64,000 nucleotides of DNA from Clostridioides difficile (GTDB taxonomy: Bacteria; Bacillota; Clostridia; Peptostreptococcales; Peptostreptococcaceae). The position numbers and the translations under genes are program-made. Each line of letters opens with the position of its first letter. Positions within the stretch are counted from its first letter, which is position 1. Location: assembly GCF_001299635.1 (NCBI RefSeq), contig NZ_JRHN01000044.1, positions 226,861 through 290,860 of the forward strand, written 5' to 3'. Positions 21,123 through 29,781 of the stretch are shown piece after piece. Below the pieces are notes generated by a model. It was given only the letters and a program-made list of their open reading frames with translations, was not told the DNA's origin and did no database searches.

Positions 21123-22199
21123 ATGAGCACAAATCATGGAGCTAATTTATATAGTTTATCTAGTAAGTATGGCTTTTCAAAAGAAGAATTTATGGATTTT
21201 AGTTCAAATATAAATCCTTTTGGTACATCAAGTTTAGCCAAACAATACATTGTAAACAATATAGATATGGTATCTATGTATCCTGACCCTGATTACATAG
21301 ACTTAAAAACTTCTATATCAAGTTACTGCAAATGTTCTATAGATAATATAGTCCTTGGAAGTGGAGCTACAGAATTAATCTCATCATTCATACATACAAT
21401 CAACCCTAAACAAGCTCTTTTACTTTCCCCTGCATATTCAGAGTATGAAAAAGAGCTATCTAAAGTTAATTGTTCTATAGATAAATACTTCGCCAGAGAA
21501 GAAGATAATTTTAACATAAATTTAGAAAATCTTATAGAAACTATTAACGCTAAAAATTATGATTTGGTTATCATCTGCAACCCTAGTAATCCTACTGGAT
21601 TTGCATTTACTAAAATACAAGTAAGAGAAATTTTAAAAAACACAGACTCTTTTTTAATGATTGATGAGACTTATGTAGAATTTACTGATACAGACATATA
21701 TTCTTGTACTCAGTTAGTTGATGATTATTCTAATTTATTTGTTATAAGGGGTACATCAAAGTTTTTTTCTACACCTGGTATAAGACTTGGATATGGTCTT
21801 ATATCTGACATTAAGGTTAAAAATGAAATAAATAAAAACCTAGATTTATGGAATATAAATATAATCGCTTCAAAAATGGGAGAAATCATGTTTAGTGATT
21901 TGAATTTTATATCAAGTACGATTTCTTTAATGAATACTGAAAGAGATTATTTAATTAAGGAACTTAAAAGCATAAAAAATTTAAACGTATATGATACTAA
22001 AGGTAATTTTATATTATGTAAAATTAAAACAAAGGAATTTACTGCTAAAGCTCTTCGTGATAAACTAATTCCACAAAAAATAATAATAAGAGATTGTTAT
22101 TCATTTGATGGGCTAGATGAATATTTCTTCAGGGTATGTATACTAAAACCTAATGAAAATAAATTATTAATATCATCTCTTAAAGCAATTTTTGAATAG
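21123..22199 (+). CDS. PLP-dependent aminotransferase, CobD/HisC-like
   Basis: 358 aa class I/II aminotransferase-fold enzyme. The start MSTNHGANLYSLSSKYGF followed by FMDFSSNINPFG resembles L-threonine-O-3-phosphate decarboxylase (CobD), which supplies the aminopropanol arm of cobalamin. NPSNPTGFAFTKIQ, MIDETYVEFTD and RGTSKFFSTPGIRLGYG supply the PLP site; the Lys of TSKFF is the Schiff-base residue. GGAGG lies 8 bases before the ATG at 21123; the open frame further upstream is AT-rich leader. No cobalamin genes are adjacent, so a histidinol-phosphate aminotransferase-like activity is an alternative. Confidence 0.8.
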   Translation: MSTNHGANLYSLSSKYGFSKEEFMDFSSNINPFGTSSLAKQYIVNNIDMVSMYPDPDYIDLKTSISSYCKCSIDNIVLGSGATELISSFIHTINPKQALLLSPAYSEYEKELSKVNCSIDKYFAREEDNFNINLENLIETINAKNYDLVIICNPSNPTGFAFTKIQVREILKNTDSFLMIDETYVEFTDTDIYSCTQLVDDYSNLFVIRGTSKFFSTPGIRLGYGLISDIKVKNEINKNLDLWNINIIASKMGEIMFSDLNFISSTISLMNTERDYLIKELKSIKNLNVYDTKGNFILCKIKTKEFTAKALRDKLIPQKIIIRDCYSFDGLDEYFFRVCILKPNENKLLISSLKAIFE

Positions 22200-22235
22200 A
22201 AAAATCACTTTATTGTGTAACTTTATAAGTATAAA

Positions 22236-22272
22236 AAATGAGTTATCTCTATTTGAGATAACTCATTTTTGT
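22236..22272. terminator. Bidirectional terminator
   Basis: AAAAATGAGTTATCTC / GAGATAACTCATTTTT, near-perfect, between convergent genes. Confidence 0.9.
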
Positions 22273-22283
22273 TTATTAACAAA

Positions 22284-23492
22284 CTAAGCACTTTGTTCTT
22301 CTTTGTTTCCTTTTTTACTCATTCCATCATTTATTTTATCTACAACTGCTGCTATTGCATTATCTCCTGATACATTACATGCTGTACCAAAACTGTCTTG
22401 AGTTAAGTATAAAGCTATCATTAAACTTGCAAGACCTCCATCTGATGGTATTCCAACCATTGGTAAGAAAGGAAGTGCACTCATTATAGCCCCACCTGGT
22501 GCCCCTGGTGCTGCAACCATTGCTATACCTAACATTGCAATATAAGGGAATAATACACCTATTCCATGTGGCATACCATTCATCATTAAAACTGCTGTTG
22601 TAAACCCTGTTATTGATATCATACTACCTGATAAATGTATTGTTGCACAAAGAGGCACAACAAATTCTCTGATTTGCTTACTTACTCCATTTTTTTCTGC
22701 ACAACCAACATTAACTGGTATAGTTGCTGCTGAAGATTGAGTACCTATAGCTGTTAAATATCCAGGTACTTGATTTTTTAACATTCTTACTGGATTTTTT
22801 CCTGAAAATGCTCCTGCTGCGGTAAATTGACATGCCATATATACAAAATGTAAAGGTATTACCACTAAGTAAACTTTCCAGAATACACCTAATATTGTCC
22901 ATACTTGTCCTGCTATAGTTATATTTGCGAAAGTCCCTGCTATGTATAAAGGTAATAAAGGTATAATTACTGTTGACAACGTTTTCGTTACAATTTCTTG
23001 GAACTCTTGGAAGAATTTAAATAAAACTTCTCCTTTTCCATGATTTCTTAAAGCTGATATTCCAAGCCCCATTACAAATGCAAACACAATTGCTGCTGTT
23101 ACATCTACCATAGGCTCCAATGGAATTGTGAAGATTGGAGCTAACATTCCTGCCTCTGGGTCTCCAATTTGACTTGCTACGCTTGCATCAATAAAATTTG
23201 GGAAAATTAACGTAGATACTGCAAATGATAATAATCCCGCTATTAGAGTAGAGCCATACGCTATTGCTGTAGTTATTCCTAATAATTTTCCTGCACCTGT
23301 TGCTAAATCTGCTATACCTGCTGTTACAAACCCTATAATTATAAATGGTATTACAAACTTTAAGAATGCTGAGAATAATGTACTAACTGTTACTAGTATT
23401 TGTACTATTATTTCTGGTGCATAACTTCCGATTAAAATACCGACTATGATACCGATGATTAGCTTGGGCACTAAACCTATTTTCTTCTTCAT
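22284..23492 (-). CDS. Dicarboxylate/amino acid:cation symporter (DAACS family)
   Basis: 402 aa membrane symporter with eight helices and two re-entrant loops typical of GltP/DctA/SstT proteins. Family blocks include FLKFVIPFIIIGFVTAGIAD, TQSSAATIPVNVGCAEKNGV (the serine-rich re-entrant loop) and TQDSFGTACNVSGDNAIAAV. The latter corresponds to the substrate/Na+-binding DxxxTxxNVxGD region. It probably imports glutamate, aspartate, serine/threonine or a C4-dicarboxylate with Na+ or H+. It stands alone, so the substrate cannot be inferred from neighbours. Confidence 0.9.
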   Translation of the reverse strand: MKKKIGLVPKLIIGIIVGILIGSYAPEIIVQILVTVSTLFSAFLKFVIPFIIIGFVTAGIADLATGAGKLLGITTAIAYGSTLIAGLLSFAVSTLIFPNFIDASVASQIGDPEAGMLAPIFTIPLEPMVDVTAAIVFAFVMGLGISALRNHGKGEVLFKFFQEFQEIVTKTLSTVIIPLLPLYIAGTFANITIAGQVWTILGVFWKVYLVVIPLHFVYMACQFTAAGAFSGKNPVRMLKNQVPGYLTAIGTQSSAATIPVNVGCAEKNGVSKQIREFVVPLCATIHLSGSMISITGFTTAVLMMNGMPHGIGVLFPYIAMLGIAMVAAPGAPGGAIMSALPFLPMVGIPSDGGLASLMIALYLTQDSFGTACNVSGDNAIAAVVDKINDGMSKKGNKEEQSA

Positions 23493-23631
23493 AATATTTT
23501 ACCCTCCATAATTTTTTAAATTAAGCATTCTTGTACATTGAATACTTAGTTAAATATTGGATATCCACTTATTATGATAATAGAGTTTTACCTCTCCGTC
23601 AACAATTTAGCCATTTTTTGTTAATAAAAAA

Positions 23632-23660
23632 AAGAATAACATATATAAATTGTTATTCTT
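23632..23660 (-). terminator. Terminator overlapping the YkvA-like stop codon
   Basis: AAGAATAACA / TGTTATTCTT, followed on the minus strand by eight T. The 5' arm includes the last codons and stop of the YkvA-like gene. Confidence 0.85.
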
Positions 23661-24042
23661 CTTCATCTTTTATAGAAAATTCTACATTTTCAATTATATT
23701 TGAATGTTTATCTTCTTTTGTTATATTTCTATATCTATTAATTTCTTCATTCACAATACCTATGCTCCAAATTAATACTATAATATCATCTATAAATCCA
23801 AATGCTCCAGTAAGCATCTCAGGAATTATATCAACTCCAGATACAAAGTAAGATATAGTAAAAATTAAAACGGAAACTACTTTTACTTTATAGACTATAT
23901 TGATTCTTTTATCCGTCATAAAATCAGGTAGTTTAAGTAAATCAAATATAAAAAGCAAACCAAATTTAGCCTTTTTAAATCTCACTAAAATTTTTTTTAA
24001 AAAATCTAAAATTATATTAACCATTCTTTTTAGAAATTCCAT
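23653..24042 (-). CDS. YkvA-like DUF1232 membrane protein
   Basis: 129 aa. KVVSVLIFTISYFVSGVDII then PEMLTGAFGFIDDIIVL matches the DUF1232 block (Y-x-x-S-P-I-D-L-I-P-D...G-x-x-D-D), with two short hydrophobic segments. The N-terminus is basic and amphipathic (FLKRMVNIILDFLKKILVRF). An acidic tail (SIKDEEE) ends inside the terminator. ATG 24042 follows AAGAGGTG; an in-frame GTG at 24051 overlaps that site. Function of the family is unknown; members occur widely in bacteria as single membrane proteins. Confidence 0.75.
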   Translation of the reverse strand: MEFLKRMVNIILDFLKKILVRFKKAKFGLLFIFDLLKLPDFMTDKRINIVYKVKVVSVLIFTISYFVSGVDIIPEMLTGAFGFIDDIIVLIWSIGIVNEEINRYRNITKEDKHSNIIENVEFSIKDEEE

Positions 24043-24145
24043 ATTTATCACCTCTTATAATTATAGGTTATTCTACATTATAACCGATATAATTAATTTG
24101 ATGAGTATATTATATATAAATTTTATCAACTAGTATATATTCAAA

Positions 24146-25147
24146 TTATAACAATTCAATTCCTGCACTACTACAATTTTTAATCATATCTTGTGGCCAT
24201 ACTCCAACCTGTACTTCTCCTATATGAGCCTTTTGTAAGAAATACATACATATTCTTGACTGACCAATACCTCCACCAATTGTATATGGAAGTTCACCAT
24301 TTAAAAGCATCTTATGATAATCAAACTCTTTTCTATCTTCACATCCAGCAAGTTTAAGTTGTCTATCAAGAGATTCTTCATCAACTCTAATTCCCATTGA
24401 AGATAGCTCTAATGCAGAATCTAAAACAGGGTTATAAAATAGTATATCTCCATTTAATTCCCAATCATCATAATCAGGGCTTCTTCCATCATGTTTTTCT
24501 CCTGATGTTAGCGTCTTTCCTATTTGAGTTATAAATACAGCTTTCTTATCTTTTACAATTTTATCTTCTCTTTCCTTTGGAGATAATTCTGGATACATAT
24601 CTTCTAACTCTTGTGATGTTATAAAAGTTATTTCTTCTGGTAAGATTTCTTTTATTCCTTCATACATGCTACATACAAATATCTCTGTATCCTTAAATAC
24701 TCCATATAGTCTTTTTACAACATCTTTTAAAGTATTTTCATTTCTACTACTTTTATCTATTACCAATTCCCAATCCCATTGGTCTACATAAAGAGAATGT
24801 ATGTTATCTAACTCTTCATTTTTTCTTATCGCATTCATATCTGTATATAAACCACTGCCAACTTCAAAACCATATTTTTTAAGGGCTAATCTCTTCCATT
24901 TTGCAAGTGATTGAACAATTTCTGCATTTTTATTCATAAATGGTATATCAAAACTTACAGCCTTTTCTCCATTTAAATTATCATTTGCACCAGTTTCAGG
25001 CAATACAAATAATGGAGAAGAAACTCTTATTAGATTTAGTTCATTACTCAATCTCATTTCAAAAAAATCTTTTAATTTTTTTATAGCTACTTGTGTATCA
25101 ATTACATTCAAACTACTGTTATAATCCTTTGGTATTATTGTACTCAT
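24146..25147 (-). CDS. asnA: Aspartate--ammonia ligase (asparagine synthetase A)
   Basis: Makes asparagine from aspartate, ammonia and ATP; 333 aa, the usual length. It has a class II aminoacyl-tRNA-synthetase fold. FFEMRLSNELNLIRVSSPLF (N-terminus), NGEKAVSFDIP, DMNAIRKNEELDNIHSLYVD and QWDWELVI are AsnA blocks. GGGIGQSRICMYFLQKAHIG is motif 3 with the ATP-binding Arg. ATG 25147 has GGGAG 8 bases upstream; a GTG at 25156 overlaps it. The gene sits behind an asparagine T-box leader, so it is expected to be switched on when uncharged tRNA-Asn accumulates. Confidence 0.97.
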   Translation of the reverse strand: MSTIIPKDYNSSLNVIDTQVAIKKLKDFFEMRLSNELNLIRVSSPLFVLPETGANDNLNGEKAVSFDIPFMNKNAEIVQSLAKWKRLALKKYGFEVGSGLYTDMNAIRKNEELDNIHSLYVDQWDWELVIDKSSRNENTLKDVVKRLYGVFKDTEIFVCSMYEGIKEILPEEITFITSQELEDMYPELSPKEREDKIVKDKKAVFITQIGKTLTSGEKHDGRSPDYDDWELNGDILFYNPVLDSALELSSMGIRVDEESLDRQLKLAGCEDRKEFDYHKMLLNGELPYTIGGGIGQSRICMYFLQKAHIGEVQVGVWPQDMIKNCSSAGIELL

Positions 25148-25180
25148 ATTATTCACTCCCTATATTTATATATTTTTCCA

Positions 25181-25470
25181 TTAAAAAAACCTTTCATCCC
25201 TATATAAAAGGGACGAAAGGTTATCTTTCCGCGGTACCACCCTGATTAGTTTAAAATAAATTTAAACCCAGCTCATAATGTACAGATATTACTCGATACA
25301 TCCCAATATGATAACGGTTTGGTTCCGACTAAGCCTACTATTTTAAAATTTCGGTTAGCAACTCCAGGATGTTCTTCATTATAGACTTCATATTGGTCTC
25401 ACACCATCACCAACTCGCTTTAACTACATTCTATAACTACTCTTCCTTTCAAAGTCTTTAAGAATTTAAT
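25181..25470 (-). promoter_or_regulatory. T-box riboswitch (tRNA-Asn) of asnA
   Basis: On the minus strand the canonical T-box sequence (AGGGTGGTACCGCGG) occupies 25243-25229. A terminator stem AACCTTTCGTCCC / GGGATGAAAGGTT with a T-run follows (25222-25181), ending 34 bases before the asnA start. Upstream lies the stem I region with GAAGAACATCCTGGAG; the AAC within it is the likely Asn specifier. Uncharged tRNA-Asn pairing with the T-box bulge would favour the antiterminator. Confidence 0.95.
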
Positions 25471-25516
25471 CTAATAAAATTTAACTCTCTTATGTTTTCT
25501 ATTTATTCATAATAGT

Positions 25517-25545
25517 ATGATAAGTGATTAGTTAAAATTTGTCAA
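25517..25545 (-). promoter_or_regulatory. Sigma-A promoter of the asnA T-box transcript
   Basis: TTGACA (25545-25540), exactly 17 bases, TATCAT (25522-25517) on the minus strand, about 45 bases before the T-box stem I region. Confidence 0.8.
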
Positions 25546-25592
25546 GTTTAATATTTTTTATTTCTATGCATCCTATAAATTTTTACCTATAC

Positions 25593-26783
25593 TTATAAAT
25601 TTTCAAATGTAGCCTTTAATCTATCCATACATTCTTTTAATAAAGACTGTGGGCATGCTACATTTATTCTTTCAAATCCTATTCCTTGTTTTCCAAATAT
25701 ATAGCCTTCATCAAATAATACATTAGCTTTCTTAAACATTAAATCTTCAAGTTCTATTTCATTTAATCCATAGGCAGTAAAATCTAACCATGCTAAATAC
25801 GTTCCTTCTGGATAAACAAGTTTTACTTTTGGTAAATTTTCTTTTAAGTATTCATCAATAAATCTTATATTATTATCTAAATATTCATTCAATTCATTAA
25901 CCCAATCTTCACTTTCATTATATGCTGCTATAGTAGCTACAATAGCAAAAGGATTTGGTGAAGTTCCAACTCCAACAGCTGTGACCTCTTCTTGATATTT
26001 CTTTTTTAAATCATTGTTATTCACTATTATATTAGATAATTGCATTCCAGCTAGATTAAACGTTTTACTTGGTGCTATACATGTAACTATTTTATCTTTG
26101 TACTCTGGGCATAATGATTGTAAAGGAGTATGTTTAAATCCTTTTCTAATTAAATCAGAATGTATTTCATCAGCTATTATCCATAAGTCATATTTTTTAC
26201 ATATTTCTACAACTTTTTTTAATTCATCTTCTCTCCATACTCTACCAACTGGATTGTGAGGGCTACAAAGTATAAGTACTTTATTATTGCTACACTTAGC
26301 CTTTTCTTCTAAATCAGCATAATCCATTCTATATGTGCCATTCTCATATATCAGAGGATTGTTTACAACTTCTCTATTATTACTTTTTATCTTTGCTTCA
26401 AATGGGTAATACACTGGTTTTTGAACTATTACACCTTCATTAGAATCAGTTAATATTCTTACTAAAATAGCAACAGCTGGTACAACTCCTGGACTAAATA
26501 CAATATTTTCTCTATTTATTTCCCAGTTAAATCTTCTTTTGTACCAGCTACAAACTGCATTAAAGTATTCTTCACTATCATTAGAACTATATCCAAATAT
26601 TTTATGGTCAACTTTTTTATGTAATGCTTCTATTATTGGCTCTGCACATTTAAAATCCATATCTGCAATCCAAAAAGGTAAACCATCTTTTTGTGCTTTT
26701 GGTGAACAATTAGTTCTAAAATCCCATTTTACACAATCTGTCCCTACTCTATCTATTACTTGGTCAAAATTATATTTACTCAT
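25593..26783 (-). CDS. MalY/PatB-type PLP-dependent C-S lyase (cystathionine beta-lyase)
   Basis: 396 aa. LPFWIADMDFKCAEPIIEAL is the characteristic MalY/PatB N-terminal block. VLILCSPHNPVGRVWREDEL and IIADEIHSDLI position PLP, and APSKTFNLAGMQLSN contains the Schiff-base lysine. The C-terminal NVACPQSLLKECMDRLK is typical. Such enzymes cleave cystathionine or cysteine conjugates to a thiol, pyruvate and ammonia. The gene stands between the asnA leader and a terminator of the peptidase operon, so it is a separate unit. Aminotransferase activity on other substrates is possible. Confidence 0.88.
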   Translation of the reverse strand: MSKYNFDQVIDRVGTDCVKWDFRTNCSPKAQKDGLPFWIADMDFKCAEPIIEALHKKVDHKIFGYSSNDSEEYFNAVCSWYKRRFNWEINRENIVFSPGVVPAVAILVRILTDSNEGVIVQKPVYYPFEAKIKSNNREVVNNPLIYENGTYRMDYADLEEKAKCSNNKVLILCSPHNPVGRVWREDELKKVVEICKKYDLWIIADEIHSDLIRKGFKHTPLQSLCPEYKDKIVTCIAPSKTFNLAGMQLSNIIVNNNDLKKKYQEEVTAVGVGTSPNPFAIVATIAAYNESEDWVNELNEYLDNNIRFIDEYLKENLPKVKLVYPEGTYLAWLDFTAYGLNEIELEDLMFKKANVLFDEGYIFGKQGIGFERINVACPQSLLKECMDRLKATFENL

Positions 26784-26968
26784 TTTACCCCTCCTAAAAA
26801 TACAAATTTTATAATTATTTAGTATATAACTGGATGTAATTTGGTGTTATTTTACAATTCTACATATTATAATAGTAACACTTTTTTGTCCAATAGATTT
26901 AAAATATACTTGTTTTTATGGTTATAGTTTTTTTCAATGTTGTAAAAATAGTTTCAATATATCAAAAT

Positions 26969-27013
26969 AAGATTGCTTATATTAATTATATTTCAACTGA
27001 CATAAGCAATCTT
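26969..27013 (-). terminator. Intrinsic terminator of the yjiH-yjiG-peptidase operon
   Basis: AAGATTGCTTAT / ATAAGCAATCTT arms around a 20-base loop, 47 bases beyond the peptidase stop. T-content after the stem is moderate on either strand. Confidence 0.7.
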
Positions 27014-27059
27014 TTCTATAACTTCTAAATTTGTAAATGTAGAATCATTAGTTTAGATA

Positions 27060-28181
27060 TTACCCCAATCTCTTTTCAACTAATCTACACCATATATCAA
27101 CTCCATATTCCAAAGCTTTTGTATCAAATGTCACATTTGGATTGTGAAATCCTGGTGTAGCATCAGCTCCCAATCCAATATATGTAGTTTTACATTTTAG
27201 TTTTTGTGTGTAGTAGTGAAAATCCTCTCCACCAGAATTCTTAAATATACCTATAGACGCATCTTCTCCCAATACATCTTTTATAGTTTCTTCAGCCAAT
27301 TTCACAAGCCTTTCATCAAACTCTGCTGCTGGCACTCCATCCTTTGAAAGTAACACAGCTTCTGCATTTATAGAATTTGCAGCAGTTTTTACAGCATGTA
27401 TTGCTTTTTCTTTTAATTCTTCTATTATCTCATTACTTTCTGCTCTTATATCTAAAGCCATAAATGCTTCATCTGGTATATTATTATATGTTTCTCCTTT
27501 AACTGATATATTTGTCACTTTTATGGAGTTTGGTACAGCTGGATTTACTCTTATTGCATTTATTGCACTCACTGCCAAACAAACAGCATCTACTGCATTT
27601 ACTCCTAAGTGTGGTTTAGACCCATGACAAGTAACACCTTTAATCATAAACTCCATTATGCAACTAGCACAATGATACATTGCAGGTATTGCCTTTCCAA
27701 GTCTACAATCTTGACCAGGTCTTAAATGCATACCTACCATTTCTTCCACATCATCCAATAAGCCAGAATCAATTACTCTTAATGCACCATATAGTTTTTC
27801 TTCTCCTGGTTGAAAAAGTATTTTTAAAGTACCTCTCTTTACTAGATTTCTTTCTCTTATTAGTTTTGCAGCTGTTAAAAGCATGGAAGTGTGACCATCA
27901 TGCCCACAAGCATGTATCATTTTCTTTTCTCCATCTATTATAAATTCCAACGCATCCATGTCTGCCCTTATAGCAAATACTGGTCCTTCTTTTTTAGAAT
28001 CTATAGTTACTATAATACCAGTTCCTGCAATGCCTTTATTAATATCTTCAAAACCCATTTTTTCAAGTTCTTTTAAAACAAACTCAGATGTCTTATATTC
28101 TTCAAACCCTTTTTCTGGTATAGTATGTAAATAATCATACACCCTATGTACGTACTCAATATAATCTTTATTAGTTTCCAT
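27060..28181 (-). CDS. M20-family amidohydrolase/peptidase
   Basis: Zn-dependent amidohydrolase, 373 aa. FAIRADMDALE and MIHACGHDGHTSMLLTAA supply metal ligands, LKILFQPGEEKLYGA the catalytic Glu pair, and SGGEDFHYYTQKLKCKTTYI the last ligand region. The dimerisation domain lies at about residues 175-290. It resembles N-acyl-amino acid, hippurate and aminobenzoyl-glutamate hydrolases. It follows yjiH-yjiG on the same strand with a 60-base gap, so the three probably form one sigma-54-driven operon: uptake or export by the Gate-domain pair and hydrolysis of a peptide or acyl-amino acid. Substrate is unknown. Confidence 0.87.
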   Translation of the reverse strand: METNKDYIEYVHRVYDYLHTIPEKGFEEYKTSEFVLKELEKMGFEDINKGIAGTGIIVTIDSKKEGPVFAIRADMDALEFIIDGEKKMIHACGHDGHTSMLLTAAKLIRERNLVKRGTLKILFQPGEEKLYGALRVIDSGLLDDVEEMVGMHLRPGQDCRLGKAIPAMYHCASCIMEFMIKGVTCHGSKPHLGVNAVDAVCLAVSAINAIRVNPAVPNSIKVTNISVKGETYNNIPDEAFMALDIRAESNEIIEELKEKAIHAVKTAANSINAEAVLLSKDGVPAAEFDERLVKLAEETIKDVLGEDASIGIFKNSGGEDFHYYTQKLKCKTTYIGLGADATPGFHNPNVTFDTKALEYGVDIWCRLVEKRLG

Positions 28182-28241
28182 AATATAACTCCTCCTTAAA
28201 ATGTAAACCTTATATTTATATTAAACTTTTATTATACTTAC

Positions 28242-28727
28242 CTATACTACGAAATAATTCATTATAAGCATTGCAATACAACCATTTAAAGTTGCTATCA
28301 CAAACATATGTGGATAATATTTTGTCTTTAATTCAGCAGTTCCTAAAAGTCTACCCATAAATTGTATCTGAGCACCTGAAAGCAATAACATTGGTAAAAG
28401 AATTGCAACATGTGCTTGGCTTATCTGACCTGCTGTAAATAGACCTGCTATTACTCCAGATGCTCCTCCCATTGATATAAATATTGTCATTATTGCAGTT
28501 GCTGCAACACCTGGAAGTCCAAATATGCTCATTACAGGTGTAAATATTGTTCCTATCACATCCAAAAGACCTGTTAAATTAAATATAGAAATTATAGCAA
28601 AACCAAAGATAACATTTGGAGCCATTGAATTTGTGCTTATTTGAAATCCATTTCTAGCTCCTCCAATAAATGCGTCTATCACATTCCCTTTTTTAGCCCT
28701 TACTTCTTTTTTTGCTACTTCACTCAT
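28242..28727 (-). CDS. YjiG-like membrane protein (Gate/nucleoside-recognition domain)
   Basis: 161 aa membrane protein with about four helices. FQISTNSMAPNVIFGFAIIS and FISMGGASGVIAGLFTAGQI are typical of YjiG/SpmB-type Gate domains. ATG 28727 has AAGGGGGAAGC upstream, a site lying within the end of yjiH; a TTG at 28748 in frame is in that region and is not used. It is the partner half of the YjiH protein encoded just upstream. In enterobacteria the yjiH-yjiG pair sits with the isoaspartyl dipeptidase gene iadA, matching the peptidase link here. Transport function is inferred, not proven. Confidence 0.82.
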   Translation of the reverse strand: MSEVAKKEVRAKKGNVIDAFIGGARNGFQISTNSMAPNVIFGFAIISIFNLTGLLDVIGTIFTPVMSIFGLPGVAATAIMTIFISMGGASGVIAGLFTAGQISQAHVAILLPMLLLSGAQIQFMGRLLGTAELKTKYYPHMFVIATLNGCIAMLIMNYFVV

Positions 28728-28728
28728 A

Positions 28729-29397
28729 TTAAGCTTCCCCCTTGTCAAATTTATTTAAATATAGTCTAAGTAAGTTTGCTCCAACAAATTTCATAATTAA
28801 TATTAAAGCAAGTGGTATAAAGATTGGAACATCTCCGATAAATGGAAACAATGCTGCTCCAGAAGCAAAGAAGTTTGTGATTGCAGATGCACCTGAAAAT
28901 TGAAATGCACAAAATACAGCCTTTTGTTTCTCGTCTATATATCCATCATCTTTAAGTTCTTTAGTCATAGATGCAGCTGCATCAGTAGATTGTAAACTAG
29001 CTATCAAAGTCAATCCTGCAAATCCAGGTAATCCTAATAACGGTTTTAATAGTGGACTAAGAAGCTTCTGAGCTGCCTTCATCCCATCTAAATGGTCTAT
29101 AACTCTAACTATTCCAAGTGCAAACATAACAGATGGTATTAGTGTCAATGCATATAGCCATCCATCTCTAGGACCAGTACCTCCATCACCTCTAAAATTT
29201 GCAGCTAATGTACCCACACCATCATTAACAGTTCCTAATGTTCCAAAAGAACCCAGTACATTATTAAAATCCAATACTTTTAATGGCCCTGACGCATCCT
29301 TAAATATTCCTGAAAAGAATAATGCACCCAAAATTAATGCTACATACCCATACCATTTTACTTCTACTTTTTCTGTTGCTGATTCCAATTTGCTCAT
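28729..29397 (-). CDS. YjiH-like membrane protein (Gate/nucleoside-recognition domain)
   Basis: 222 aa membrane protein. KWYGYVALILGALFFSGIFK starts the first helix. LLKPLLGLPGFAGLTLIASL, QSTDAAASMTKELKDDG and FQFSGASAITNFFASGAALF are conserved in YjiH proteins. It is the first gene of the operon: a GGAGGG Shine-Dalgarno precedes the ATG, and a consensus sigma-54 promoter lies 53-68 bases upstream. The next gene begins one base after its stop. It probably forms a two-part carrier with YjiG. Confidence 0.83.
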   Translation of the reverse strand: MSKLESATEKVEVKWYGYVALILGALFFSGIFKDASGPLKVLDFNNVLGSFGTLGTVNDGVGTLAANFRGDGGTGPRDGWLYALTLIPSVMFALGIVRVIDHLDGMKAAQKLLSPLLKPLLGLPGFAGLTLIASLQSTDAAASMTKELKDDGYIDEKQKAVFCAFQFSGASAITNFFASGAALFPFIGDVPIFIPLALILIMKFVGANLLRLYLNKFDKGEA

Positions 29398-29449
29398 TTA
29401 AATTCTCCCTCCTGTTTAATTAAGATTTATTAGTATATCTCTTTAATAA

Positions 29450-29465
29450 GCAAAATTTGTGCCAA
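29450..29465 (-). promoter_or_regulatory. Sigma-54 (-24/-12) promoter of yjiH operon
   Basis: Minus strand reads TTGGCAC-AAATT-TTGC, then TT: a full match to the RpoN consensus TGGCAC-N5-TTGC with correct spacing. It lies just upstream of yjiH and faces a divergently encoded sigma-54 activator, which strengthens the call. Confidence 0.92.
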
Positions 29466-29551
29466 TAATTTAATGATAAGGGTTTTATATCCATTTTTTT
29501 ATTGTAAATTTATCCCATATGATAAATTGCTTATAATTACTAACTTCTAAA

Positions 29552-29563
29552 GTATTTAAATAC
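29552..29563. promoter_or_regulatory. Candidate activator site (UAS)
   Basis: Perfect 12-base palindrome GTATTTAAATAC about 90 bases upstream of the -24 element, at the usual distance for an enhancer-binding protein. The AT-rich region makes chance possible. Confidence 0.3.
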
Positions 29564-29781
29564 ATTATTTTTTTATTACTTATTAAAATACACTTCTTAA
29601 TATAAAAATATGCCTTAGTTATTTATCAAAAAATATTTATAAATAGGTTCTTACAGGATAAAAACCTATAAAAACCTTTTTTAAATCGAATTTCTAAATT
29701 TATCATATTATTTGATGTATAATATAACTTACCTTGTACTTAAAAAAATAAAATAAATATTACTTTGTTAGGAGAAATAGC

